Shown in pieces: positions 9,309-19,074 of a DNA stretch of 53,629 nucleotides. The DNA is from Clostridiales bacterium (GTDB lineage Bacteria; Bacillota; Clostridia; Christensenellales; UBA1242), in contig SVHI01000008.1 in NCBI GenBank assembly GCA_015055905.1, positions 1-53,629 of the forward strand, in the 5' to 3' direction. A model generated the notes under the pieces. The model was not told where the DNA came from and searched no databases. It worked only from the letters and a program-made list of their open reading frames with translations. Every line of letters starts with the position of its first letter. The first letter of the stretch is position 1. A program made the position numbers and the translations under genes.

Positions 9309-10046
9309 TTAGAAAAATTGTTTAACCGTCACAATATCTTGGTCGGTTGAAAGTTTAAATATTTTAACTATGAGTGACACCACTCCTAAACAACCGTCTC
9401 TTGAATTAAACTTCAAATTTTTAAGTTTTGAAACTTCAGTTTGATTGATATTTTTAAGCACTGCAAACTCGCCTTGCGTGAGGTCTAAATACTCATTTTT
9501 ATTGCCACATTTTGGACAAATTAATCCGTTGTAATCATAAGAAAACCCATAAAATCCAGTTTTCAATTCTCCACCACAAACCGAACACGAATCAAGGTTA
9601 AAAAAGAACCCTAAATACTTCATTGATTCAAGCATAAACTTAACAAACACATTAACCGCCGGAGCCCCGTCATAACACACACTTTTGAGCGAATTTAATA
9701 AAAGCACAAAAAGTTCTGGTTGCACTTGATTTTCACGAACTGTTTTTTCAACAACTTCCAAACAAGAAAGCATAAACAAATAGTTATCAAAGTCGGCAGT
9801 AATATCAAAAAATTGGTCAATACTCGACGCATTAATCACAGTATAAAATCCACTTCTTTCAGTAAGAATAAACTCAATAAATGCAAAAGGTTGAACGGCA
9901 AACGCAAGTTTCGCCTTATCCTTTTTAACACCGCGAACCCTTGCCTTAACAAGACCTTTTTCAGCAGAAAAGATAGTGACCAACTTGTCACTATCTTTAA
10001 AATCTACTGCCTTTATAACCACACCTTTAATTTTTATTTCTTCCAT
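9309..10046 (-). CDS. recO: DNA repair protein RecO
   Basis: MEEIKIKGVVIKAVDFKDSDKLVTIFSAEKGLVKARVRGVKK..., CSVCGG..CPKCG zinc site; located downstream of era. Start reassigned from 10124 to 10046 by N-terminal similarity to the family. Confidence 0.93.
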   Translation of the reverse strand: MEEIKIKGVVIKAVDFKDSDKLVTIFSAEKGLVKARVRGVKKDKAKLAFAVQPFAFIEFILTERSGFYTVINASSIDQFFDITADFDNYLFMLSCLEVVEKTVRENQVQPELFVLLLNSLKSVCYDGAPAVNVFVKFMLESMKYLGFFFNLDSCSVCGGELKTGFYGFSYDYNGLICPKCGNKNEYLDLTQGEFAVLKNINQTEVSKLKNLKFNSRDGCLGVVSLIVKIFKLSTDQDIVTVKQFF

Positions 10047-10062
10047 CGTGATAAAACCTAAA

Positions 10063-10335
10063 TTACAAAGACTTACTTTCCCCTTGCTCGATTTCCATAG
10101 TTTCAAGGTTAAATCCACGCTCAAGCATTTTTTCTTTAACTCTCAAAAACATTCTCACGTTAAAAATTGTAGGAGAACTTGAAAACTCCCTGCTTCTTTC
10201 AATATATTCTTTTTTCAAATCATTCGAGTCAAGAACACCCAAATAACCATTATATTCACCTAAAATTTCTTCAATAGTATTCATTCCATCATAAGCAAAA
10301 GTTGACGGTTTAATAATATATCTTTGTTTGTCCAT
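10063..10335 (-). CDS. Small hypothetical protein between era and recO
   Basis: 90-aa ORF filling the era-recO gap; no recognised family. Confidence 0.6.
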   Translation of the reverse strand: MDKQRYIIKPSTFAYDGMNTIEEILGEYNGYLGVLDSNDLKKEYIERSREFSSSPTIFNVRMFLRVKEKMLERGFNLETMEIEQGESKSL

Positions 10336-10409
10336 AATCGTTCTCCCAATTTTCTTTCTAGCTTACGCTTAATAAATGCAATAATTCCCAGAAACGAAAA
10401 TTTTATTCA

Positions 10410-11300
10410 CTAAATGTCTTTTTTGTTAAAACCAAGGTCAATGAGTGCGGAAAGGTCATCTTTCCAATCTTTTCTAACCTTAACAAAAAGGTCAAGCATA
10501 ACTTTTGTTCCAACAAGTTTTTCCATATCAAGTCTTGCTGCTCTGCCAATTTGTTTGAGCATATCACCATTTTTTCCAATAATGATTGACTTGTGTCTAT
10601 CACTTTCAGTAATGATGTTTGCATCAATTTTAACAAGGTCCTTTTCATCGTGGAAAGTCACAATGTCAATGGCAATTCCGTGTGGAATTTCTTCTTGCAA
10701 AAACAAAAGTGCCTTTTCACGGATAATTTCTTGACACATAAACCTAACCGACTTGTCAGTATATTCATCAACAGGATAAAATGGTTCACTCTCTGGCAAA
10801 ACTGAAATCAAGTCTTGTTCAAGTTCTTCAATGTTAAGCCCACGAATTGCAGAAGTTGTTATAAACTTCTTAACAAACTTGTAACCATTGAGTCTATCCA
10901 AAATTGGATACATTTTTTCAAAATTAGTTGTCTCAATCTTATTTACTACAATATAAACTGGACATTTCACATTTTGATATTTTTCAATAATCTTATAGTC
11001 TTCTTGACCAATTCTAAGAGCGTCCAAAACAATCACGATTGCATCAACATCAGTTGTAGCGCTGTTTGTTGCTTGAGACATATACTCCCCAAGTTTTGTT
11101 TGTGTATGTTGAACACCAGGAGTATCCACAAAAACAATTTGATAATCTTTTCCGTTCTTGATTCCAAAAATTCTATTTCTTGTTGTTTGAGCCTTTGGGC
11201 TTGTGATTGAAACCTTTTCACCAACAAGTTTATTAACAAGACTACTCTTTCCAACATTTGGCTTTCCAATAACAGCCACGAATCCAGATTTAAATGCCAT
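10410..11300 (-). CDS. era: GTPase Era
   Basis: GKPNVGKSSLVNKL, DTPGVQ, NKIE G-motifs and C-terminal KH region (IIIGKNGDMLKQIGRAARLDMEKLVG). Confidence 0.97.
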   Translation of the reverse strand: MAFKSGFVAVIGKPNVGKSSLVNKLVGEKVSITSPKAQTTRNRIFGIKNGKDYQIVFVDTPGVQHTQTKLGEYMSQATNSATTDVDAIVIVLDALRIGQEDYKIIEKYQNVKCPVYIVVNKIETTNFEKMYPILDRLNGYKFVKKFITTSAIRGLNIEELEQDLISVLPESEPFYPVDEYTDKSVRFMCQEIIREKALLFLQEEIPHGIAIDIVTFHDEKDLVKIDANIITESDRHKSIIIGKNGDMLKQIGRAARLDMEKLVGTKVMLDLFVKVRKDWKDDLSALIDLGFNKKDI

Positions 11301-11315
11301 AGTTTTTCACCACCA

Positions 11316-11795
11316 TTAAATTTCTATTTTTCCATCGAGTTCAATTTCTTTTTTATTCATTACTTCATAGTCACTGTCTTCAATATGGTCATAACCCATA
11401 AGATGCAACATTGAGTGAATGACAAGTTTTTTAACTTCCGCCTCAGTTGTCACGCCATATTCTTTTGCTTGCCTTTCAGTTTGCTCCAAACATATTGCCA
11501 TATCACCAAAATGAATAAAACCATTTTCACTGGTAGACATTTGAGCCTCTATTGAAGTCACATCTAATTTTTCGCCAGCAACAAGTCCAAACGATGGGAA
11601 TGACAAAACATCTGTCACCCTATCAATTTCACGAAACTCTTTGTTGAGCCTTTGAATTTCATTTTCATCAACAAAGTCTATCGCAACTTCCAAGGTATCT
11701 GCAAAACCCATAAGGTCAATAACCTTGGTTGCAACATCACTAGCCAAAACCTTAAGTTTGTCACTAACATTTCCACTAACTTCAATATAACTCAT
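11316..11795 (-). CDS. ybeY: Endoribonuclease YbeY (rRNA maturation)
   Basis: HSMLHLMGYDHIED metal-binding motif and LNKEFREIDRVTDVLSFP. Confidence 0.96.
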   Translation of the reverse strand: MSYIEVSGNVSDKLKVLASDVATKVIDLMGFADTLEVAIDFVDENEIQRLNKEFREIDRVTDVLSFPSFGLVAGEKLDVTSIEAQMSTSENGFIHFGDMAICLEQTERQAKEYGVTTEAEVKKLVIHSMLHLMGYDHIEDSDYEVMNKKEIELDGKIEI

Positions 11796-11869
11796 AGTTT
11801 CCTCACACTCCCATTATATTAAAAAAATGAGAAAAAGTAAATAAAATGAAATAGAAAATTTTTATACCA

Positions 11870-12961
11870 CTATAAAGCCAAATCTATCTCACACTCCCCG
11901 TTGCAATCAACTCTAACAAAGTTCTCTTCTCGAACAATAGAAAAAGTAAAATCAATAACCTTATTGTCACCCGCTTTCATTAAAACAGATTCCATAAGTT
12001 CTTGCTTTATTTTTTCTTCCTGACTTTCAAAAGAAACAAACACTTCTTTAAGACAGGTTTCCTTATATATTTTCTTTTCAAAACTAATAGGAACAAACAA
12101 ATTCTTACTCAACCAAAAAACGCAATTTTTAGTTTTAAAATTCGAAAATACTGATTTTTTCGCAGGTTTAACAACAAATTTTTTAAACAAAACAACTTCA
12201 TAACTTTCAAATTCGTTCCCTGAAAATTCTTCAACAACTTGGTTCTCATTAAACAAAATATAGTCACTAAAAAACACTTTAGCACAAATCTTTCCACTAG
12301 CACCATTTTGGTTTTCAATGAGCACATCACCAGGTTTAACAATATCTCCAACCTTCACTTTGCTAACCCCTGAAAAAACATCAACACTTGTTATAATTCC
12401 ACTATATTTTGAAACAATATCTTCAGTCAAAACCTCCGCCTTTTTAATGCTTGGATAAACAACAATTTCAAGGTTTCCACCATTCCTTTTAACTGAACAG
12501 CCTGAAACATCATCAACCGAAGAAATAACAAGGTTTTGTATTTCGTTTATGTTTACACTCTTTCTCATCATTCCAGACACAATTCCAGTATCATTTAAAA
12601 CATTTTTAACACTAGACAAATCATACGGCAACTTTGACTCACAACTTATATTAACACAAAAAATATATCTCGTGTGAGAAAATAAAAACGCAAAAGAAAT
12701 AATTATTGCAAGCAAAAACCCAAGACTTTTTTGCAAAACACTAATTATTTGTTTTTTAACGCTATTTTGTATAATTTTGTATTTTTTATGATATTTTTTA
12801 CAAATTACATCAATAATTTTAACGTCTTTATTTGAGACATAAAAAGAAATATATTTTTGTTTAGCAACTAAATTTTCAATATAAATATTTGATGCAACAA
12901 AATCATTTATTAACCTTACTAAATTGAGTCCTTCAATTTTTATCTTCACTTTATCAATCAT
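11870..12961 (-). CDS. yqfD: Sporulation protein YqfD
   Basis: Single TM followed by characteristic YqfD architecture (VGDIVKPGDVLIENQ); adjacent to YqfC. Confidence 0.88.
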   Translation of the reverse strand: MIDKVKIKIEGLNLVRLINDFVASNIYIENLVAKQKYISFYVSNKDVKIIDVICKKYHKKYKIIQNSVKKQIISVLQKSLGFLLAIIISFAFLFSHTRYIFCVNISCESKLPYDLSSVKNVLNDTGIVSGMMRKSVNINEIQNLVISSVDDVSGCSVKRNGGNLEIVVYPSIKKAEVLTEDIVSKYSGIITSVDVFSGVSKVKVGDIVKPGDVLIENQNGASGKICAKVFFSDYILFNENQVVEEFSGNEFESYEVVLFKKFVVKPAKKSVFSNFKTKNCVFWLSKNLFVPISFEKKIYKETCLKEVFVSFESQEEKIKQELMESVLMKAGDNKVIDFTFSIVREENFVRVDCNGECEIDLAL

Positions 12962-13212
12962 ATTTTAACAACTCCAACAACATTTCCAGAAACGACAAGT
13001 TCACCTTTTGACATTGTTTTAATCTTTAATTTCTCACCATAAATCTTAAGACTAATCTTGTTTACTAAAACCACAATTTCATAGTCTTCAAAAGACAAAA
13101 TTTTATAGTCACAAACAAGCATTGCACCCTTGCCAATTATAGTTGAAATCATTATGTTATTTTTGTCTTCACTGATATCTAATTCTTTAAAAATTGCATT
13201 AAAAAAACTCAT
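12958..13212 (-). CDS. yqfC: YabP/YqfC-family sporulation protein YqfC
   Basis: 84 aa, YabP/YqfC-like (ILSFEDYEIVVLVNKISLKIYGEKLKIKTMSKGELVVSGNVVGV), 4-nt overlap with yqfD. Confidence 0.85.
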   Translation of the reverse strand: MSFFNAIFKELDISEDKNNIMISTIIGKGAMLVCDYKILSFEDYEIVVLVNKISLKIYGEKLKIKTMSKGELVVSGNVVGVVKI

Positions 13213-13229
13213 ATTAAAAAATATGAGTT
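13201..13229 (-). terminator. Terminator-like hairpin overlapping the yqfC start codon
   Basis: Perfect 9-bp stem aactcatat (13206-13214)/atatgagtt (13221-13229), 6-nt loop, T-run 13201-13205 on minus strand; yqfC ATG is 13210-13212. Confidence 0.65.
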
Positions 13230-13255
13230 ATCTTCTTTTTTTATTCAAATTTTAA

Positions 13256-14482
13256 CTATAAGTATTTTTCAGCAAATTCAATAGCAACAATTTTAACGTG
13301 CTCATAGTTAAGCCCACCTTGAAGGTATGCCATATATGGCGGACGGATTGGACCATCTGCAGAAAGTTCGATTGATGAACCTTGAATAAATGAACCAGAC
13401 GCCATAATAATTTGGTTGTTGTATCCAGGCATATCCCAAGGGAAAGGAACAACACTGCTATCTACTGGACTATTTCTTTGAATCATTCTGCAGAACTCAA
13501 TAAGTTTATCTGCATCACCAAGTTCAAAACTACGAACAATATCGTGTGGCATTTCACCAAACACTGGGAATGATGAGAAACCTAATTTTTCAGCAACTCT
13601 TCCAAACAAAATGCTACCTTTAAGAGCATTGAGTGTAACGTGAGGAGCAGCGAAACAACCTTGGAAAAATGGTGTATAAGAACCAGCATAACTTCCAACT
13701 TCCAGACCTATTGATGGCGCAATAAATCTTGAAGAAACTTGTTCAATAACATCTTTTCTTCCAACAATATATCCACCTGTTGGAGCAATTCCACCACCAG
13801 CATTTTTAATTAATGAACCCGCCATAAGGTCCACGCCAACATCACAAGGCTCTTTTGTTTCAACAAATTCACCATAGCAGTTATCAACCATAATGATTGT
13901 TTTTTTGTCAATCTCTCTAACAAACTTAACAAGCTCGCCAATCTCGTCAACTGAAATTGAATTTCTTGTTGAATATCCTCTTGACCTTTGGATATAAACC
14001 ATTTTTGGTTTTGTTTTAATAACTTTCTCTTTAATTGCATCAAAGTCAAACTTGCTATCAACAAGTTCAACAGAATCATATTTCACACCAAAGTCTTTAA
14101 GTGAACCATTTCCCTCACCAAAGATAATGTCATCAAGTGTATCATAAGGCTTTCCACTAACTGAAAGCATTGTATCCCCTGGTCTTAAGACACCAAACAA
14201 TGCGATTGTGAGAGCGTGTGTTCCACTAGCAATAAGCGGACTAACAATACCAGTTTCAGCCCCAAAAGCAAGTGAATAAATTTCAGCAAGCTTTCCTCTT
14301 GACCTATCATCTGAACCATAACCAGTTGAAGATGCAATGTCAGTGAGTTGCAAATTTACAGACCTAAAAGCATTCAAAACTTTGTTTTGGTTATAAAGTG
14401 CGATTTTTTCTAACTTTTCAAATATAGGCTGACATTCTTTTTCACATTCGTTTACAAAATTTAATACCTTTTCGTTAAACAT
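13256..14482 (-). CDS. Methionine gamma-lyase/aluminium-resistance family PLP protein (YnbB-like)
   Basis: GYGSDDRSRGKLAEIYSLAFGAE, IASGTHALTIALFGVLRPGD, PLP-lysine region GSLIKNAGGGIAPTGGYIVG. Confidence 0.9.
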   Translation of the reverse strand: MFNEKVLNFVNECEKECQPIFEKLEKIALYNQNKVLNAFRSVNLQLTDIASSTGYGSDDRSRGKLAEIYSLAFGAETGIVSPLIASGTHALTIALFGVLRPGDTMLSVSGKPYDTLDDIIFGEGNGSLKDFGVKYDSVELVDSKFDFDAIKEKVIKTKPKMVYIQRSRGYSTRNSISVDEIGELVKFVREIDKKTIIMVDNCYGEFVETKEPCDVGVDLMAGSLIKNAGGGIAPTGGYIVGRKDVIEQVSSRFIAPSIGLEVGSYAGSYTPFFQGCFAAPHVTLNALKGSILFGRVAEKLGFSSFPVFGEMPHDIVRSFELGDADKLIEFCRMIQRNSPVDSSVVPFPWDMPGYNNQIIMASGSFIQGSSIELSADGPIRPPYMAYLQGGLNYEHVKIVAIEFAEKYL

Positions 14483-16470
14483 TAAACTATCCTCTTAAAC
14501 CATTTTTCAATTTCTTTTTTAGTAATTCTAACAACAACAGGTCTGCCGTGTGGACAGAACAAAACAACATTGCTATTTCCCATTTCACTAAGCAAAATGT
14601 TAATTTCATCTTTAGAAAGGTCATCGCCGCCTTTAATCGCGCTCTTGCACGCCATTTGCATAAGGCTATCTTTCACAAGTTCAGCCTCGGTTATTTTTGA
14701 CTTATTAAGTTTTTCAGCCAAAAACATTGAAAAGAACTTATTAAAATCAATATCACCCACAATAACAGGCACAGCAGAAACTTTATATGACCTATCACCA
14801 AACTCATCAATTTCAAAACCAACTGACCTAATTGCGTCCAAATTTGCTTGAATAATTTGGTCATCTTCAGCGTTCAAAGTAAGCACAAACGGAATAAGCA
14901 TTGGCTGAACTGCGATTGCACCAGTTTCATATTCTTTTTTGAGCCTGTCGTAATTGAGTCTTTCGTGACCAGCGTGTTGGTCAATCAAATACATATTGTC
15001 GCCCCATTCAATAATGAGATATGTATTAAAAATCTTTCCAACAATCGAAATCTTATCTTCTGCAAAGTCTTCTTGAACAACCTTTGGTTTTTCATAGAAA
15101 GACTCTTGAGAAACCACCTTCTCAGGTTTATTTATAAATGAAAAATTATTCTCAGGTTTTGGCTCTGCCTTGCTGTTTTCATACCCATAAGAACCAAAAG
15201 CAGTTTCATCGTTTGTTCTAATCTTGTCATTAATTCTCTCGAGTAGTCTTGAGCCGATTCCAAAATTATCCTTAACAGAATCTGTCGTCTTTCCTGTGTC
15301 AAGCATTGAATCAACAATAATATCAGTAAGCGAACTTTGCTCTTTTTGAGTCAAGTTCTCTGTTTCTTTTGAAAACGGATTCAAATTAACCCCAGCTTTA
15401 TCAATCTCGTTTGCCTTTGGTCTAACTGGCGAAACAAAATTTGAAGGCTTAACAGCATCAATTTCTTCAACTTCTTTGATGTAATCCATCTCGTGAAGAG
15501 CCCTTGAAACAGCCTCAAAAACAACCGAGTAAACAAGGTTTGATTTTAAGAATTTAACATCAAGTTTGTTTGGGTGAACATTCACATCAATCTCATCGTT
15601 TGGAACTGATAAATATAATACAAAGAACGGATATTGTCTCTTCATTAAAAAGTCACCATAAGCATTTGCAACAGCCGTTTGAACGGTTAAATTGACCACA
15701 TATCTGCCATTAATAATAAGAGTTTGATATGTCCTATTTGATTTTGAATATGTTGGTTTGCCAACAAAACCATCAACCGAAACCCCATCTCTCGAACAAG
15801 AAACAGCAAGTGTTTCATTTACCGTCTCTTTTCCATAAACTGAAAACATTGCTTCTTTTTTTGTTGAACCAAGAGAAGACATATTTTTCTTTCCATCAAC
15901 AATATAAGTAAAATTAATTTCAGGGTGAGCCAAGATTGTTCTGGTTACAATATTTGTAATCTCTTGTTCTTCAGTTTTGTTTTTCTTCAAAAATTTTGCA
16001 CGTGCAGGAACGCAATAAAACAAGTCTTGAACAGTCATAACCGTTCCAGTGCTAGAAGAAAGTTTTTGAACATCACCAAACTTTCCACCTTCAACAACAA
16101 TTTTTGAGCCAAGTTCACTTTCAGCAGTTTTTGAAACAACCGAAACTTTTGAAACTGACGCAATAGAAGCCAAAGCCTCACCACGGAAACCAAGTGTCGC
16201 AATCGAATCAAGGTCTGTCGCCTCTTTGATTTTGCTTGTTGCGTGTGGCAAAAATGCTGATTTGATATCATCTTCCTCAATGCCGTGACCATCATCAGCA
16301 ACTTGCATAAAGGTTGTTCCGCCATCTTTAATTTCAATGGTTATATTTTTTGCTCCAGCATCAATAGAGTTCTCAACAAGTTCCTTTATTACAGACGCAG
16401 GTCTTTCAACAACTTCGCCCGCAGCAATCAAATTATAAACTGAACTATCAAGCAAATTAATCTTTGCCAT
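14482..16470 (-). CDS. mutL: DNA mismatch repair protein MutL
   Basis: MAKINLLDSSVYNLIAAGEVVERPASVIKELVENSIDAG; GFRGEALASIASVSKV; C-terminal dimerisation region. Start moved to 16470. Confidence 0.97.
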   Translation of the reverse strand: MAKINLLDSSVYNLIAAGEVVERPASVIKELVENSIDAGAKNITIEIKDGGTTFMQVADDGHGIEEDDIKSAFLPHATSKIKEATDLDSIATLGFRGEALASIASVSKVSVVSKTAESELGSKIVVEGGKFGDVQKLSSSTGTVMTVQDLFYCVPARAKFLKKNKTEEQEITNIVTRTILAHPEINFTYIVDGKKNMSSLGSTKKEAMFSVYGKETVNETLAVSCSRDGVSVDGFVGKPTYSKSNRTYQTLIINGRYVVNLTVQTAVANAYGDFLMKRQYPFFVLYLSVPNDEIDVNVHPNKLDVKFLKSNLVYSVVFEAVSRALHEMDYIKEVEEIDAVKPSNFVSPVRPKANEIDKAGVNLNPFSKETENLTQKEQSSLTDIIVDSMLDTGKTTDSVKDNFGIGSRLLERINDKIRTNDETAFGSYGYENSKAEPKPENNFSFINKPEKVVSQESFYEKPKVVQEDFAEDKISIVGKIFNTYLIIEWGDNMYLIDQHAGHERLNYDRLKKEYETGAIAVQPMLIPFVLTLNAEDDQIIQANLDAIRSVGFEIDEFGDRSYKVSAVPVIVGDIDFNKFFSMFLAEKLNKSKITEAELVKDSLMQMACKSAIKGGDDLSKDEINILLSEMGNSNVVLFCPHGRPVVVRITKKEIEKWFKRIV

Positions 16471-16483
16471 TTGTTTTTCTCCT

Positions 16484-19060
16484 TTATTTCTTAACTTTAT
16501 CAACAAGGTTTTGAAGTGTTCCAAACGCCATAATTGGTGAAATGTTATCCATATCCATTTCTTTTAAAACATTAATAACTTCAGCAACATTTGCATTTGT
16601 GTCAATCTTAACACCATTTGTTTCAACTGGAGTTTTTGAGCCAGTCTCTTCTCTATCGGTCAAGATTTCTTTTGCCCTTGAAATAATCTCTTTTGGGAGT
16701 CCTGAAAGTTTTGCAACTTCAATACCAAAACTACGGTTTGCAGAGCCCCTAGCAATCTTATGCAAAAACACAATGTCGCCGTCCCATTCCTTAACCATAA
16801 CTCTATAGTTCTTCACACCATCAACTCTGCCTTCCATATCAGTAAGTTCGTGATAGTGTGTCGAGAATAATGTTTTGGCATTTAAATGCTTTGAAAGATA
16901 TTCAATAATAGAAGCCGCAATACTCATACCATCATAGGTTGATGTTCCTCTTCCAACTTCGTCTAAAATAATTAAACTCTTATCGGTTGCATTATTAATA
17001 ATGTTTGAAACTTCACTCATTTCAACCATAAACGTGCTTTGACCAAACGCAAGGTCATCTGACGCACCAACCCTTGTGAACACTCTATCAATAATAGAAA
17101 TCTCAGCAGACTTAGCAGGAACAAAAGAACCAATGTGTGCCATAAGGGTTATAATTGCAACTTGTCTCATATATGTGCTCTTTCCCGCCATATTTGGACC
17201 AGTTATAAGCATTGTTCTATTCTCACCGCCATCAAGCAATGTGTCATTTGGAGAAAACGCACCCTTATCCATCATCGCCTCAACAACTGGGTGACGACCA
17301 TCAACAATCTTAATGTGATTAATATCGTTTGAAACAACTGGACGAACATAACCATATTCGTTCGCAACGTCCGCAAGCGAAATTAAACAGTCAGCAAGAG
17401 CCACAGCTTTTGCAATTTCAGCAAACTCACCAATATATGATGCAAGATATGTTTTTATTTCACCATATATCTTTGACTCAAGTTCAATAGCCTGTTCTTT
17501 GCTATTTAAAATCTTATACTCCATTTCTTTGAGTTCTGGAGTGATATATCTCTCACCATTCGTAATGGTCTGTTTTCTAATATAGTTATCTGGAACATTT
17601 GCTACTCCAGTGTTAGACACTTCAATATAATATCCAAACACTCTGTTATAACCAGTTTTCAAGAACTTAATGCCAGTTTTTTCTTTTTGTTCAATTTCAT
17701 ATTCAGCAAGCCATTGTTTTCCATACTCGCCAGCGTTTCTAAGCTTATAAAGTTCCTCATTAAAACTTGCTAAGATATATCCACCATCTTTAAGGTTTGC
17801 TGGAGCATCTGGGTCAATCGCATCGGCAAGCACTTTTTGGATATCACTCATATCCGCAATAGCTTCACCAGACTCACGAAGCATCTTTGATGAACAAGAC
17901 ATCAAGAGCGACTTTATTTCTGGAAGTTTTTTAAGTGACTCACACAAACTCAAACACTCTTTTGGCGAAATATTTCCAGCAGAAATCTTGCTACACTTTC
18001 TTTCAATATCTGTAAACCCATTAAGAGCATCAAGGATATTATTTCTTAGTATCAAATCGCGTGAAAGTTCTTCAACACTATCAAGTCTTTCATTAATCAA
18101 AACTTCATCACGAAGCGGTTGGTCAATAAACGACTTAATAAGTCTTCCACCCATAGCAGTCTTGGTTCTATCCAAAAGCCACAAGAGCGAACCTTTCTTT
18201 GTGTTTAATGAATTGCTTTGAACAAGTTCCAAATTCTTTCTCGCCAAAATATCAAGATGAACAAACCTTGAGTCTTGAACAATTGACAATTTTTTAATGT
18301 TCGAAATAAGACGTTTTTGAGTCTCAGCGAAATACAACAAAACCGCACCAACAGCAGTTGTCATTTCTTTTTTATCTTGAAGACCAAGTGCTGATAAACT
18401 GTTAATGTTAAATTGTTCAATCACTTGATTCTTTGCTTTTGCATACTCAAACAAAGATTCATCTGGATAAAATTCTGGAACATATCCAAGTTTAACTGCC
18501 GACAAGTTGTTTGACTCTGCCTTAAAACTAAGATTACACAAAACCTCCGCAGGCTTAACACGTGCCAAAACATCATCTAAAAGTTTAAGCTTATCATCAC
18601 CAACAAGTTCTGTTGTTTCAATAAAACCTGTTGAAATATCGCCATAGCAAACCGCAATGCTGTTTTTGCTAGAATAAACCGCCATCAAAAAGTTGTTTCT
18701 TTTTGCATCTAATGCATCATTATCAATAACAGTTCCTGGAGTGATTATTTGAACAATATCTCTTTCAACAATACCCTTTGTAGTTTTTGGGTCAGAAAGT
18801 TGCTCACAAATTGCAACCTTGTGACCATTTGCAATGAGTCTAGCAATATATGTGTTTGCCGCGTGATGTGGCATACCACACATAGGAGCTCTCTTTTCAA
18901 GCCCACAGTCTCTTCCAGTTAACGTTAGTTCAAGTTCTCTTGAAACAACTTCAGCATCTTCAAAAAACATCTCATAAAAATCACCAAGTCTATACAAGAT
19001 TATGGTGTCAGGATATTTTTCTTTTAATTTCAAATATTGTTTCATCATTGGTGAAAGCAT
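16484..19060 (-). CDS. mutS: DNA mismatch repair protein MutS
   Basis: MMKQYLKLKEKYPDTIILYRLGDFYEMFFEDA; Walker A TGPNMAGKSTYMRQ; DEVGRGTSTYDG. Confidence 0.98.
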   Translation of the reverse strand: MLSPMMKQYLKLKEKYPDTIILYRLGDFYEMFFEDAEVVSRELELTLTGRDCGLEKRAPMCGMPHHAANTYIARLIANGHKVAICEQLSDPKTTKGIVERDIVQIITPGTVIDNDALDAKRNNFLMAVYSSKNSIAVCYGDISTGFIETTELVGDDKLKLLDDVLARVKPAEVLCNLSFKAESNNLSAVKLGYVPEFYPDESLFEYAKAKNQVIEQFNINSLSALGLQDKKEMTTAVGAVLLYFAETQKRLISNIKKLSIVQDSRFVHLDILARKNLELVQSNSLNTKKGSLLWLLDRTKTAMGGRLIKSFIDQPLRDEVLINERLDSVEELSRDLILRNNILDALNGFTDIERKCSKISAGNISPKECLSLCESLKKLPEIKSLLMSCSSKMLRESGEAIADMSDIQKVLADAIDPDAPANLKDGGYILASFNEELYKLRNAGEYGKQWLAEYEIEQKEKTGIKFLKTGYNRVFGYYIEVSNTGVANVPDNYIRKQTITNGERYITPELKEMEYKILNSKEQAIELESKIYGEIKTYLASYIGEFAEIAKAVALADCLISLADVANEYGYVRPVVSNDINHIKIVDGRHPVVEAMMDKGAFSPNDTLLDGGENRTMLITGPNMAGKSTYMRQVAIITLMAHIGSFVPAKSAEISIIDRVFTRVGASDDLAFGQSTFMVEMSEVSNIINNATDKSLIILDEVGRGTSTYDGMSIAASIIEYLSKHLNAKTLFSTHYHELTDMEGRVDGVKNYRVMVKEWDGDIVFLHKIARGSANRSFGIEVAKLSGLPKEIISRAKEILTDREETGSKTPVETNGVKIDTNANVAEVINVLKEMDMDNISPIMAFGTLQNLVDKVKK

Positions 19061-19074
19061 ATTATTTACCTTTC

